From positions 518,005 through 582,004 of the forward strand of contig NZ_ATTH01000001.1 of the NCBI RefSeq assembly GCF_000419585.1: a DNA stretch of 64,000 nucleotides, in the 5' to 3' direction. Below the pieces are notes generated by a model. It was not told the origin of the DNA, did no database searches, and saw nothing but the letters and a program-made list of their open reading frames with translations. Shown here piece by piece: positions 18,659 through 27,263 of this stretch (within the stretch, counting starts at the first letter, position 1; each line of letters begins with the position of its first letter). The position numbers were made by a program, and so were the translations under genes. The stretch is from Salisaeta longa DSM 21114 (GTDB lineage: Bacteria > Bacteroidota > Rhodothermia > Rhodothermales > Salinibacteraceae).

Positions 18659-21600
18659 TTACCGGATGACGGCGGCCTTGCGGAGGACCGGCGCGGTGTC
18701 TGGGGCTTCGATGCGGAGCAGGTACACGCCCGAGGGGACGCGCTGCCCCCGGCGGTCGCGCAAGTCCCAGGCCACGCCGCCCACGCGCGTGCCATCGGCG
18801 CGCACCACGCGTACGAGCTGCCCGCTGGCGGTGTAGATGCGCACCGTGGCCGCGCGCGGGACGCCCGCCACGATGAGGGGCGCGCTGTGACGCGCGGCGC
18901 GGTACGGGTTGGGGTAGACGTACGCGTTGGCCAGCGTCTCGGCAAACTGCGTCAGGCGGAGCCGGCGGCTCTCCTCGGCAAGACGGGCGCCTGTGGCGGC
19001 TTGCAGCGTGTCGAGAACCAGCGTGGTGGTGCGGCCGGTGGCGCCAATGGCGGTGCCCGCAACCGTTAGGCTGAGCCGTGCCGGGTTGGCGGCATCGAGG
19101 GCCGCGCGGGTCACCGTGCCGACGGGCTCCAGCCGGTAGCGGGCGGCGCGCTCGGCTTGTGCGGGGCGCAGCGGCGCGCTGAAGGTGACCTGCACGGTAT
19201 GCGGATCGGTGACGGTCCAGTCCTTCACGATAAAGGGCGGCTGCTGTGGAGCGGGGACGGCCAGCACGGCCTCCGTTTGCGCAACGGGTACGCCGGAGGT
19301 GTCCCGCACGCCGGTCCACCGCAGCGTGTGCGACCCGGGGGCGAGGGCCTCGAAGCGCAGCACCACCGCGCGGCCGTCGTCGGCACGGAGCAGGCGCGTG
19401 GGGGCGCGCTGGGCGTCGAGCGTAAACTGCGGGGCCGTGATGGCAGCAGCAAGTGGCTCGGTAAACGTGAGGCGCACGGCCGTGTCCGTTGGGTATTCGA
19501 TGGCTGCCACCGTGGCGGGGGCATGGGGGCGCACGACGCGTGCAGGTGACAGCGGCGAGGCCGTGCCGCTTTGCCAGGCGCGCAGCGCATACCGCCGCGT
19601 GGCGGTTTCGGAAAGCACGAGCGTGGAGTCGGTTGTGGACGCGCGGCGGTTGAGCGTGCCGCCAATCGGCCCGGTGAGGACCGTCACGGAGTCGGCGCCG
19701 GGGGCCGTCCACGACAAGCGCAGCGACGTGGCATCCACCGCGCGGGCCGCGCGCCACCGGGGCGGGGGCCGCTCAAGGGCCGCCGGCTGGGGCACGTAGC
19801 GCGCAAAGGTGTCGTCGCTCGTCATTGCTACAATGGAAGCGCGCCCGTCGCCATCGAAGTCGTGCACCACCAGGCTCCGGCTTTGGACCACAGGCTCCGG
19901 CGCGGCGCCATCCACAAAGATGCGCTGCCAGGAGCCGTCGGGTTCACGGTCGAGGACGTACAGATAGGGCGGATGGCTGATGATGACCTCGTCGGTTCCG
20001 TCGCCGTCCAGGTCGCCCATCGCCACGCTTCCGTTGCCCGAGCGCGCGCCGTACACCGGCACGATGGCTTCGGGCGCAAAGGCGTTGTCGCCGGTGGACT
20101 GCCAGATGTAGTAGCGGCTGAGCGGCGGGGCCTGCGCGCCTTCATCCAGCGACAACGGAAAGGAGCCGGTAAACGTCACAAACTCGCGGCCCGCGTCGCC
20201 GTCCGTTTCGCCTTGGGCAAAGCGATCGTCGGCAAAGAATCCATCGGTCGGATAGCTCCACACATGCGTTGCGGTGTTGTTGCCGGTCCACTCGTAGGCA
20301 AACCAGTCGCCGTCGCCATCGCCAAAGAGCGCCTCGATGCGGCCGTCGCCGTCCAGATCGCCGGTGAGGGCGGCCGCATTTCCGATTTGATTGGCATAGG
20401 GCGTCGAGCCGCCGGCGGTGGGGTTGGTCAGGCGCGTCGTTTCGCGGAAGGTGCCGCTCGGGGTGCGCTCCAGCACCCGCCACGCCGACTGATTGTTGCC
20501 CAGGATGGCGCCGCGCCCGTCGCCGTCAAAGTCGCCAAGGCGGGCGCCAATCAGGGCGTTGAGGGCCGAGGGGTTGGCAAGGCCGGTGGTATCGAGAAAG
20601 GCCTGCTGTGCGGGAAGCAGGCGTGTGCCGTTGCGTTCCAAGAGGAGGGTAACGCCTGCAATTTGCGTGAGCAACTCGGCGCGGCCGTCGGCATCTGTGT
20701 CGCCGGTGTCGCGCGGAATGACATTGGCCACGAGGGCATCGGCCGGTTGGAAGCCGCTGCCGGTCCATTCGAAGGCCTTCAGGGTGTCGCCCAATCCGCC
20801 CTGCGCGTACTGGTTAAAGACGAGCTCCGGGAGGGCGTCGCCGTCGAAGTCGGGGGCGAACGGCAAGAGGCGGCCGCGGGGCACGCGCGTTTCCGTGCGG
20901 GTGAGCAAGGCGGTGTTGGTGGCTGGCGTGGGCACCGGCACGGTGCGGGTGGCGGTTGTGGTGGCGCCGGCGGTGTTGGTGGCCGTGAGGGTGACGCGGG
21001 CCGCACCGCGGGCGTCGGGCGGCAGGGGCCAGGCGAGGCCGTGGCGGGTCGTCAGGAATTCCGAGGCTTCGGTTCCGGTGCCTTGCGCGGTTTGCACGCG
21101 CATGGTGACGGTGGTGCGGTCGTCTGTGGCCACATCGGCCACCACGGATCGCCCGTCGTTATGCAGCGCTGCGGTAACGGCCCGGAGGGTGAGCTGCGGG
21201 GCGGTGCGGTCGATAAAGACGCGCCGCCGGTTGTCTAGCGCGCGCCCCGAGCGGCGGCGCACCACCAGCCGCAGCGTGTAGCTGGTGTCGGGCAGCGCGT
21301 CGATACGCCATTGCGCCAGCGTGTCGCGCAGGGCCTGGCGCGTGCCCGTCGCAATGACCGTCCAGGGATCGGTCTGCTGATCGAGGCCCAGGGTGCCCAC
21401 GGCATACGAGACCTCGTACGACGTGAAGCCAGGGTCCAGGACGGTTCCCACGATTGGCACCGGACCCGCAGCGACGCCCGCGTTGTGCGCCGGCGAGAGA
21501 AGGGCCGTTTGGGCCGGCAGCGCATCAGCAAGGGCCGCCTCCACGTTTAGCAGCCCGCTGCCCGTGAAGTAGTCCCAGCCCGGCGTCCGCAGATCGGTGG

Positions 21601-22996
21601 CCGTGCCGGTGAGGATGTTCTGGATGGAAGCGGGGGTGAGCGTCGAGTCGACCGAGCGAAGCAGTCCGGCGGCCCCGGCGACCTGCGGGGCGGCAAAGGA
21701 GGACCCGTCGTCCAGCGCGCCGAACAGTTCCTCGTCGGCAAAGGACGAGGCGTTCAGGTCAGGCGGCAGCAACGTGGTGAACACGCGTGTGCCGGGTGCG
21801 CCCACATCGAGCCCGTTGCCGTACTGGCCGCGGATGATGACGAGATCCTGCAGCACCGTGCGCGCCAGGTTCTGGCCGTCTTCAGTCAGCCACGGCACCG
21901 AAATGACCCCGGGGTAATCGGACGGATAGTGGGGCTCGTCGCCGGAGCTGTTGCCTGCGGAAGCCACGACCACCACGCCCCGATTGATGGCATACGCGAT
22001 GGCGTCTTCCAGCAATTGCGTGGGGCGCCGTCGGCCAAAGGAGAAGTTGAGCACATCCACGCCGCGCTCGGTGGCATACACGATGGCCGCGGCAATGTCG
22101 TCCGTCTCGCCAAACCCATCGGCGCTGAAGGCGCGCAGGGGCAGCAAGCGGGTGCCCGGGGCCACACCGGCCATGCCAATGCCGTTACGCGCGGCGCCAA
22201 TGATGCCAGCGACTTCGGTGCCGTGACGCGCAAAGCCGCCGCCGTCGGGGTCGGGACCGGCGTCGGGGTCGCGCGTGGTGTACTCGCCGACCTGAAAGGT
22301 GCCGGGCTGGTCGACAAAATCGTAGCCGCGCACGTCATCCACCCAGCCGTTGCCATCGTCGTCGATGCCGTTGCGGTCAGGCGCATCGAAGCGGCCGTTG
22401 CCGTTCACATCTTCGCCGGGGTTGATGGCAAACTGACCGTCGAGGTCGGGGTGGTCGGGCCAGATGCCGGTGTCCACGACGCCAATCTGCACCGAGGCGC
22501 GGCCGGTGGTGAGGGGCCACGCGGCCCGTGTGCGCGTGACGTCCAGATGGTCGAGGCTGTCGGCAAGCGGCTCGGGCGGCAGGGTGTCTTCCAGCCGGTA
22601 CCGCACGTTCGGGTGGGCGTACGAGACGCCGTCGGTGGCTTGCCACGCGGGAAGCACGCGCGCGAGCGACGACGAGTCGGGGACGGTGAGGGTGTAGACG
22701 GTCGTCCAGCCGGCGCCGCCGGTTTTGGGGCGGGGCGTGGCCTCGGGAAGCAGCGGTGCGCTTGCGATGACGCTCGCGGTAAGGGCGGCGTACGGGCCAC
22801 TGGTTTTGGCGGCGGGCTGCCGAGCGGCTTGTTGAAGCGCGGGCGGCGCGGTGGGGGCAAGCCGCACGATGAACGAGACGGGCGCCGGTTGGCCGTAAGC
22901 GAAGGGAGCGTTCAGGAGCACGCCCGGCCAAGCCGCGACGAAAAAGAGCGCAAGGACAAAGCGATACACGGAGCGAGGCACAGTTAAGCGGCGCAT
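18659..22996 (-). CDS. T9SS-secreted subtilisin-like serine protease with VCBS repeats
   Basis: The product is a secreted S8 peptidase of about 1445 residues. The start at 22996 (MRRLTVPRSVYRF) gives the best signal peptide; starts at 23008 and 23029 are also open. An inhibitor-I9-like propeptide precedes the catalytic domain. The triad is Asp ~175 in VVDTGIWPDHPDL, His ~258 in ARHGTEVAGI and Ser ~433 in DGSSFAAPQVAG, with the oxyanion Asn ~349 in SAGNSSGD. Acidic DVNGNGRFDAPDRN and DDDGNGW loops suggest calcium binding. The middle region contains FG-GAP/VCBS-like units (GDFDGDGRG, GDLDGDGR, HDFDGDGR). The end (VYPNPYRAAR, VRIYTASGQLV, PSGVYLLRI) is a T9SS type A sorting domain. It likely degrades extracellular protein. 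Confidence 0.92.
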   Translation of the reverse strand: MRRLTVPRSVYRFVLALFFVAAWPGVLLNAPFAYGQPAPVSFIVRLAPTAPPALQQAARQPAAKTSGPYAALTASVIASAPLLPEATPRPKTGGAGWTTVYTLTVPDSSSLARVLPAWQATDGVSYAHPNVRYRLEDTLPPEPLADSLDHLDVTRTRAAWPLTTGRASVQIGVVDTGIWPDHPDLDGQFAINPGEDVNGNGRFDAPDRNGIDDDGNGWVDDVRGYDFVDQPGTFQVGEYTTRDPDAGPDPDGGGFARHGTEVAGIIGAARNGIGMAGVAPGTRLLPLRAFSADGFGETDDIAAAIVYATERGVDVLNFSFGRRRPTQLLEDAIAYAINRGVVVVASAGNSSGDEPHYPSDYPGVISVPWLTEDGQNLARTVLQDLVIIRGQYGNGLDVGAPGTRVFTTLLPPDLNASSFADEELFGALDDGSSFAAPQVAGAAGLLRSVDSTLTPASIQNILTGTATDLRTPGWDYFTGSGLLNVEAALADALPAQTALLSPAHNAGVAAGPVPIVGTVLDPGFTSYEVSYAVGTLGLDQQTDPWTVIATGTRQALRDTLAQWRIDALPDTSYTLRLVVRRRSGRALDNRRRVFIDRTAPQLTLRAVTAALHNDGRSVVADVATDDRTTVTMRVQTAQGTGTEASEFLTTRHGLAWPLPPDARGAARVTLTATNTAGATTTATRTVPVPTPATNTALLTRTETRVPRGRLLPFAPDFDGDALPELVFNQYAQGGLGDTLKAFEWTGSGFQPADALVANVIPRDTGDTDADGRAELLTQIAGVTLLLERNGTRLLPAQQAFLDTTGLANPSALNALIGARLGDFDGDGRGAILGNNQSAWRVLERTPSGTFRETTRLTNPTAGGSTPYANQIGNAAALTGDLDGDGRIEALFGDGDGDWFAYEWTGNNTATHVWSYPTDGFFADDRFAQGETDGDAGREFVTFTGSFPLSLDEGAQAPPLSRYYIWQSTGDNAFAPEAIVPVYGARSGNGSVAMGDLDGDGTDEVIISHPPYLYVLDREPDGSWQRIFVDGAAPEPVVQSRSLVVHDFDGDGRASIVAMTSDDTFARYVPQPAALERPPPRWRAARAVDATSLRLSWTAPGADSVTVLTGPIGGTLNRRASTTDSTLVLSETATRRYALRAWQSGTASPLSPARVVRPHAPATVAAIEYPTDTAVRLTFTEPLAAAITAPQFTLDAQRAPTRLLRADDGRAVVLRFEALAPGSHTLRWTGVRDTSGVPVAQTEAVLAVPAPQQPPFIVKDWTVTDPHTVQVTFSAPLRPAQAERAARYRLEPVGTVTRAALDAANPARLSLTVAGTAIGATGRTTTLVLDTLQAATGARLAEESRRLRLTQFAETLANAYVYPNPYRAARHSAPLIVAGVPRAATVRIYTASGQLVRVVRADGTRVGGVAWDLRDRRGQRVPSGVYLLRIEAPDTAPVLRKAAVIR

Positions 22997-23191
22997 GGAG
23001 GAGGACATCCGGAACGACCGAGGCAGCACGCAGCATCACGATCGCTCGTGTTACTCATCAGCCTGCACAGGGGCTCGTTCTCAGGCTGTATTCAAAAACG
23101 AACCCAAAAGGTCCCAATGCAAACGACCGGCTGTTTTGGAAGGGGAGTCTCTACAATTGAGCACTCATCTGCGTTGGAATGCTTCCGCCCA

Positions 23192-23360
23192 TACACGGAG
23201 ATCGCATCGTAGATATGACCTTCGGCCCCACCACAGGCATGACCTCCGGCCCACGCGTCACTCACTGTCGTTCGCGCCTCGCGATGACACATTGGTTTCT
23301 GCTGTTTTGGTGTGTTGAGCGTACAGGTGGGCAACCCGGCCCAAACAGCCATCTGAACCA
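23192..23360 (+). repeat. composite intergenic repeat, module copy I
   Basis: This segment starts TACACGGAGATCGCATCGTAG, runs through ATGACCTTCGGCCCCACCACAGGCATGACCTCCGG and CTCGCGATGACA (23278-23289), and ends with CCCAAACAGCCATCTGAACC. A shorter version follows at 23450-23590 and an inverted, diverged version lies at 40960-41172. It lies in the 643-base gap upstream of the subtilase gene, which holds no gene. Confidence 0.8.
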
Positions 23361-23390
23361 TTCACGTATCGTTTCTGCATTTCCCCCTCT

Positions 23391-23590
23391 TGTCATTGCG
23401 AGCGAACGCAGTGAGCGCGGCAATCTCCGCAGTAGTGCGTACTCTTTCGTACATGGAGATCGCATCGTAGATATGACCTTCGGCCCCACCACAGCCATGA
23501 CCTTCGGCCCCCGCGTCGCCGCATTGGTTTCTGCTGCTTTGATGTGTTGAGCATACAGGTAGGCCACCCGACCCAAACAGCCATCTGACC
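23391..23590 (+). repeat. composite intergenic repeat, module copy II with TGTCATTGCGAG end
   Basis: The left end TGTCATTGCGAG (23391-23402) is the near-perfect inverted partner of CTCGCGATGACA at 23278. It continues GCGGCAATCTCCGCA, resembling REP-like repeats found in many bacteria. From 23450 the sequence repeats module I (ACATGGAGATCGCATCGTAG to CCCAAACAGCCATCTGA) but lacks the right-hand terminal repeat. Confidence 0.8.
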
Positions 23591-23639
23591 CGTCACCTGC
23601 CCCTGTGTCACGTCGAGGAGCCGAATGGAAAGCCGAAGG

Positions 23640-24041
23640 CTACAGCTGTGCGCGGACCTTGCGCAGGAAGCGCTGCACCCGGCGGTCATTCACGCCCAGG
23701 TCGCTGTAGCCGACGCGGCTGGCGCTGCGTACAAACAGTACGCTGCCCGTCTCGTGCGGCGCTACGGCGACCGTCATGTCGTCTTTAAAGACAAGCGCCA
23801 CGCGGTAGACCGCTGCAAAGGTGCCGTCGTCGCGGAGGCGAACCGACAGCGGTCCGAGGGCGCGCAGGGCTGCTTGCGCCGCCGCACGCACGGTGTCGGG
23901 CGGCGCCTCAAAGGTGCGTGCCACGTGGGTGCAGTTGGGCGTGTCGGGACAAGCCGCGAGGGGCGACTGTTCGATAAGCGATTGGCCGGCGGCAGGCATG
24001 GGCAGCAGCAAGGCGACGAGGAGAAGACCGAGGCGGCGCAT
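23640..24041 (-). CDS. DUF1499 family exported protein
   Basis: The 133-residue protein has a signal peptide (MRRLGLLLVALLLP, cleavage near AAG-Q) and the DUF1499 signature: CPDTPNC near residue 31, then a two-helix/beta core ending RSASRVGYSDLGVNDRRVQRFL. The paired cysteines of CPDTPNC suggest a disulfide or ligand site. Function is unknown; members are often envelope proteins. It starts three bases after the stop of ccmE and is probably the last gene of the ccm operon, which makes a link to periplasmic redox or cytochrome maturation worth considering (inference). Confidence 0.8.
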   Translation of the reverse strand: MRRLGLLLVALLLPMPAAGQSLIEQSPLAACPDTPNCTHVARTFEAPPDTVRAAAQAALRALGPLSVRLRDDGTFAAVYRVALVFKDDMTVAVAPHETGSVLFVRSASRVGYSDLGVNDRRVQRFLRKVRAQL

Positions 24042-24044
24042 GGC

Positions 24045-24443
24045 TCAGCGGGACGTGCTGGTTTGTTGGAGCCGCTTGCCGGTGCCGTTGTACTTCGAGG
24101 GGCACTTCACCAAAATGTGTTCGGCGGCAAACGCATCGTCGCGGGCATAGCCCTGCACCACCAGCTGCGTGGCCTCGGTGAAGTTGGCGGGCATCGGGTT
24201 GGCGTAGCGCACCTTGTGGAGGTTGCCTTTCTTATCACGCATGTAAAACGTGAAGACGTTACGGGCGCGGTCGTAGTGCGTGGGTTTCTGCTTGGCCCAG
24301 GTACCCACCACGTGCGCCTGGGCGCCACTCGCGGTAGCTTCCTTAAAGGTCATGTAACCGCCCACTTGGCTGCCAAAGTTCATAAACAGCAGCCCGCCAA
24401 ATCCGAGCAGCAACACGCATCCAACAATCGTTTTGGGCTTCAT
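24045..24443 (-). CDS. ccmE: cytochrome c maturation heme chaperone CcmE, CxxxY variant
   Basis: CcmE takes heme from CcmC/D and passes it to the cytochrome c synthetase on the outer face of the membrane. The 132-residue protein has an N-terminal membrane anchor (TIVGCVLLLGFGGLLFMNF) and the OB-fold strands of CcmE (AHVVGTWA, VFTFYMRD, HKVRYANPMPANF, QLVVQGYA, AEHILVKC). Where classical CcmE carries the heme-binding HxxxY motif, this one has C114-P-S-K-Y118. A CxxxY form is known from the variant System I of Desulfovibrio and archaea. It is the third gene of a ccmC-ccmD-ccmE run with short gaps. Confidence 0.88.
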   Translation of the reverse strand: MKPKTIVGCVLLLGFGGLLFMNFGSQVGGYMTFKEATASGAQAHVVGTWAKQKPTHYDRARNVFTFYMRDKKGNLHKVRYANPMPANFTEATQLVVQGYARDDAFAAEHILVKCPSKYNGTGKRLQQTSTSR

Positions 24444-24462
24444 AGCACATCAAGAGGTTAAG

Positions 24463-24726
24463 CTACAAGGTGTCGTTCGAATCGCCTGCATCTACGCGCC
24501 GTTCCAATTTCGCAATCTTGCGATCGGTACGAAAGACGAAGGCCAGCAGGCCGAGCAAGATCAGCACAAGGACGGCAACCACCACGTAGATTTTCCCATC
24601 CTGCATCATCGTTTGCTCGAACGCCGATTGCGAGGGGCGCACGGGCGGCTGTTCGGTCCATACCGAGTCGTACACCGCCGAGTCGGCCGGGGCTTGTTGC
24701 GGCAGCGGATGGATCGTCATGGGCAT
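24463..24726 (-). CDS. ccmD: CcmD-like small membrane protein
   Basis: An 87-residue protein with a Pro/Gln-rich N-terminus, one membrane helix (KIYVVVAVLVLILLGLLAFVF) and a charged tail (RTDRKIAKLERRV). This layout matches CcmD, the small subunit that helps release holo-CcmE from CcmC. A second start lies two codons in. It sits between ccmC (four bases away) and ccmE, the expected position. The sequence family is weakly conserved, so the name rests mostly on topology and context. Confidence 0.7.
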   Translation of the reverse strand: MPMTIHPLPQQAPADSAVYDSVWTEQPPVRPSQSAFEQTMMQDGKIYVVVAVLVLILLGLLAFVFRTDRKIAKLERRVDAGDSNDTL

Positions 24727-24730
24727 CGGG

Positions 24731-25444
24731 TTAGCGGAGGGGATCGTGGCGAAGGGTAAGCTTGAGCCAGGCCAGGCGCACCCGCTGCGTGTACAGGCAC
24801 CACGCCAGTCCCATAAAGGCCAAAACGGACGGGTAAAAGACCCAGCGCATCGAGGGGGCCAAGTCGGTCTGACTGAACGCTGGGCTTCCCTCGGCCCCCG
24901 GGTGCAGGCTCACCATCTGCCGCGGGATGATGTACAAGAGAAACGGCATCGTGACGAACGCGAGCAGGTTGTACACGGCTGCAATGCGTCCGCGCTTTTC
25001 TTCGGCCTCAATGCTATCGCGCAAAACAAAATACGCGCCGTAGATGAGAAGCAGCACCGCGGCCATCGACTGTTTGGGGTCGAAGTTCCACCACAAATTG
25101 GTCCCGGCGTACCATGTAAAGCGGGCCCATACCATTCCGGTGGTAATGCCCAGCAGCCCCAGCACGAGGCCCACACGAGCCGCCTCACGGGCACGCACAT
25201 CCCGAAGCGGCGCTTGCGTCTGCAGGTAGCGGAGGGAATGGTACGCCGACACGAGCGTGGCCGCCATCAGGCCAAACCACATGGGCACGTGGAAGTACAG
25301 GTTGCGCGCCGACTCCTCGATGATGTTCAGCCGTGGAATGGCCCCCAAAAACCCGGCCACCACAACGCCCACAAGAAGGAGCGCGCTGAGGCCGCGAATG
25401 AGCCGGTAGGTCCAGGACCGAGTGGGCAGGGGAGCGGTTGCCAT
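24731..25444 (-). CDS. ccmC: heme exporter/handling protein CcmC
   Basis: A six-helix membrane protein of 237 residues in the HemeHandling (CcmC/CcmF/CcsA) family, which presents heme to CcmE on the periplasmic side. Heme-ligand histidines are visible at H52 (YFHVPMWF) and H181 (SLHPG). The tryptophan-rich periplasmic segment reads TWYAGTNLWWNFDPKQS near 110-126, a variant of the WWD motif. It is the first gene of the leftward ccm operon. A short divergent intergenic region separates it from the PAQR gene. The ABC subunits CcmA/B and the synthetase CcmF/H are not nearby. Confidence 0.9.
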   Translation of the reverse strand: MATAPLPTRSWTYRLIRGLSALLLVGVVVAGFLGAIPRLNIIEESARNLYFHVPMWFGLMAATLVSAYHSLRYLQTQAPLRDVRAREAARVGLVLGLLGITTGMVWARFTWYAGTNLWWNFDPKQSMAAVLLLIYGAYFVLRDSIEAEEKRGRIAAVYNLLAFVTMPFLLYIIPRQMVSLHPGAEGSPAFSQTDLAPSMRWVFYPSVLAFMGLAWCLYTQRVRLAWLKLTLRHDPLR

Positions 25445-25632
25445 GGGCCAGTAGAAACAGCACAGAGTGCGTGGGATGATCCCTCAACTGCAGGGCAGCG
25501 TGCAGGTGTCGGATGCTGTGCGAATTCGTTACCAAAAGTTGATCATCGAACCACGTACTGGATCATGCGGAGCATACGCGTGCGTTGTCGTTTTAACAGG
25601 CAAGTGCCGCATACAACCAACCCAACACGCCC

Positions 25633-26277
25633 ATGGAAGTCTGGGATCAGCAAACACACGCCGAGGAAGTGGCCAATAGTCTCACGCACGGAGTTGGACT
25701 CGTGCTCAGCGCAGCCGGATGGGCGGTGCTGCTTGTGCTCGCTACGCTGTTTGGCGACGTGTGGCACATCACCAGCTCCCTGATTTATGGCGGCACGCTG
25801 GTGTTTCTCTACGGGGCCTCAACGCTCTATCACAGCGCCCGGACTCCGCGGATGAAGCGCGCGCTGCGGGTGGTGGACCACGTGGCGATCTTTCTGCTGA
25901 TTGCCGGAACCTACACGCCCTTCACGCTCGTGCTGCTGCGCGACGGGTGGGGCTGGACGATTCTCACGCTGGTGTGGGGCCTCGCGGTTGCCGGACTGCT
26001 CTTTAAGCTCTTCTCGCGCCACCGCTTCCACTGGAGCGCCACCATTTTTTATCTGCTGATGGGCTGGGTGAGTGTCATCTTTGTGGAACCGATGTGGAGC
26101 GCGCTGCCGACGGGTGCGCTCGTGTTGCTGGCTGCCGGCGGACTCGCCTATACGGCGGGCGTCATCTTTTACGGGTGGCACTCGCTCCGCTTTAGTCACG
26201 CCATCTGGCACGGCTTTGTGCTGCTTGGCAGCATCCTGCATTACCTTGCCATCGCGCTGTACGTGCTGCCGGCGTAG
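25633..26277 (+). CDS. PAQR/hemolysin III family seven-helix membrane protein
   Basis: The 214-residue protein has seven predicted membrane helices and the conserved PAQR residues: an N-terminal E(E)xANSLTHGVG, SxxYH in STLYHSA, VDHVAIFLLIAGTYTPF, and the C-terminal histidines in SHAIWHGFVLLGSILHY. These Ser/Asp/His residues form the metal site of the CREST hydrolase superfamily. Bacterial members (YqfA/hemolysin III) influence membrane lipid composition; the cytolysin label is historical. It is a single gene, divergent from ccmC and convergent with the MBL hydrolase. Confidence 0.9.
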   Translation: MEVWDQQTHAEEVANSLTHGVGLVLSAAGWAVLLVLATLFGDVWHITSSLIYGGTLVFLYGASTLYHSARTPRMKRALRVVDHVAIFLLIAGTYTPFTLVLLRDGWGWTILTLVWGLAVAGLLFKLFSRHRFHWSATIFYLLMGWVSVIFVEPMWSALPTGALVLLAAGGLAYTAGVIFYGWHSLRFSHAIWHGFVLLGSILHYLAIALYVLPA

Positions 26278-26294
26278 GCCACGAAGCGCGCGCA

Positions 26295-27062
26295 TTACCA
26301 AGCGTAGGTGCCGCCCTCGGTGCCCAGGTCGGTATTCGGAAAGTGGGCGCGGGCCTCCTGCAGCGCCGCCCGCTTATCCCCCGGGGGCAAGTGCACAAGG
26401 AGCAGGTGGTCGACGTCTGCCGTAGCGGCAACCTGTGCAGCCTCTGCTGCGGTGGAGTGCACCTCCGGCGCGTTGCCATTGGCCTCATGCACCAACACGT
26501 GCGCATCGCGCGCCAGGTGACGCACGCCATCGCACGGCGTCGTGTCCGATGAGTACGCCACCACGTGCCCCGTGGGAAGGTGCTCGAACCGAAAGCCCAC
26601 GTTGGGAGTGCTGCCGTGGGCCACCGGGGCGGCCGTCACGTGCCAGGGGGGCGTGTCCCACACCACGGCATCGCGGGCCGCGTCTATCGTGCGCCAGTCA
26701 ATTGGTGGGACGTCCCACGCGTCGGTGATGGCGTCGAAGGCCGTCCATGTGCGTTGGACCTGCGCCAGGGCGTGTTCGATGCCGCATACGGGCACCGGCG
26801 CGGTACGCTCTGCCAGCCAGGCCTTTTCCATAAACAGCGGAAAGCCGCTCGTATGGTCGGGGTGCGCGTGGGTGATGAGCAGCGCGGCAAGGTCGTTGAT
26901 GTGGGCGTCGGGGACGGTGGCCATCCACCGCTGGTACACATCGCCGCCGCAGTCTACCAACAGCGTTGCGCCGGCCGTGGCGTCCGAGAGGGCAAGCATG
27001 GTGGTGGTCCGGTGGGCATCGCTGATGGATGCGCCCGTTCCGAGCAGGTGAAGGGCGGGCAT
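26295..27062 (-). CDS. metallo-beta-lactamase fold hydrolase
   Basis: The 255-residue MBL-fold protein starts at 27062 (MPALHLLGTGASISDA); frames upstream are poor coding. Metal ligands are clear: THAHPDH (HxHxDH), a later AHGS histidine, the YSSDTTP aspartate, and H in LLLVHLPPG. The LGTG...A/S opening and overall plan resemble the RNase Z/arylsulfatase-like branch. The substrate is unknown. Cytoplasmic, with no signal peptide. Confidence 0.85.
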   Translation of the reverse strand: MPALHLLGTGASISDAHRTTTMLALSDATAGATLLVDCGGDVYQRWMATVPDAHINDLAALLITHAHPDHTSGFPLFMEKAWLAERTAPVPVCGIEHALAQVQRTWTAFDAITDAWDVPPIDWRTIDAARDAVVWDTPPWHVTAAPVAHGSTPNVGFRFEHLPTGHVVAYSSDTTPCDGVRHLARDAHVLVHEANGNAPEVHSTAAEAAQVAATADVDHLLLVHLPPGDKRAALQEARAHFPNTDLGTEGGTYAW

Positions 27063-27263
27063 GAGCACAGGGCATCTGATGGGCGAGACGCGGGAACGTA
27101 ACGTACGCATAGCAGCGGCGCAATGTCTAGCGGGCCGCGCTCGCAAGGGATCATACAGCGCTTGGACGCGAGCCCGTGCAGGGGAAACGCCAAATGGCGC
27201 ACCCGACGGATCGGATGCGCCATTCAGATCGAGCTGCGAGCGGAGAGCAGCTGTGCGGGGATA

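Noticed and set aside
19571-21238. Long open frame (555 codons) on the plus strand
   Set aside because: Antisense to the T9SS subtilase; Gly/Arg/His-rich with no recognisable domain.
23192-23590. Possible CRISPR array from the repeated modules near 23 kb
   Set aside because: The repeated units are ~140-170 bp long with internal structure, occur only about twice, and lack regular 30-40 bp spacers or cas genes.
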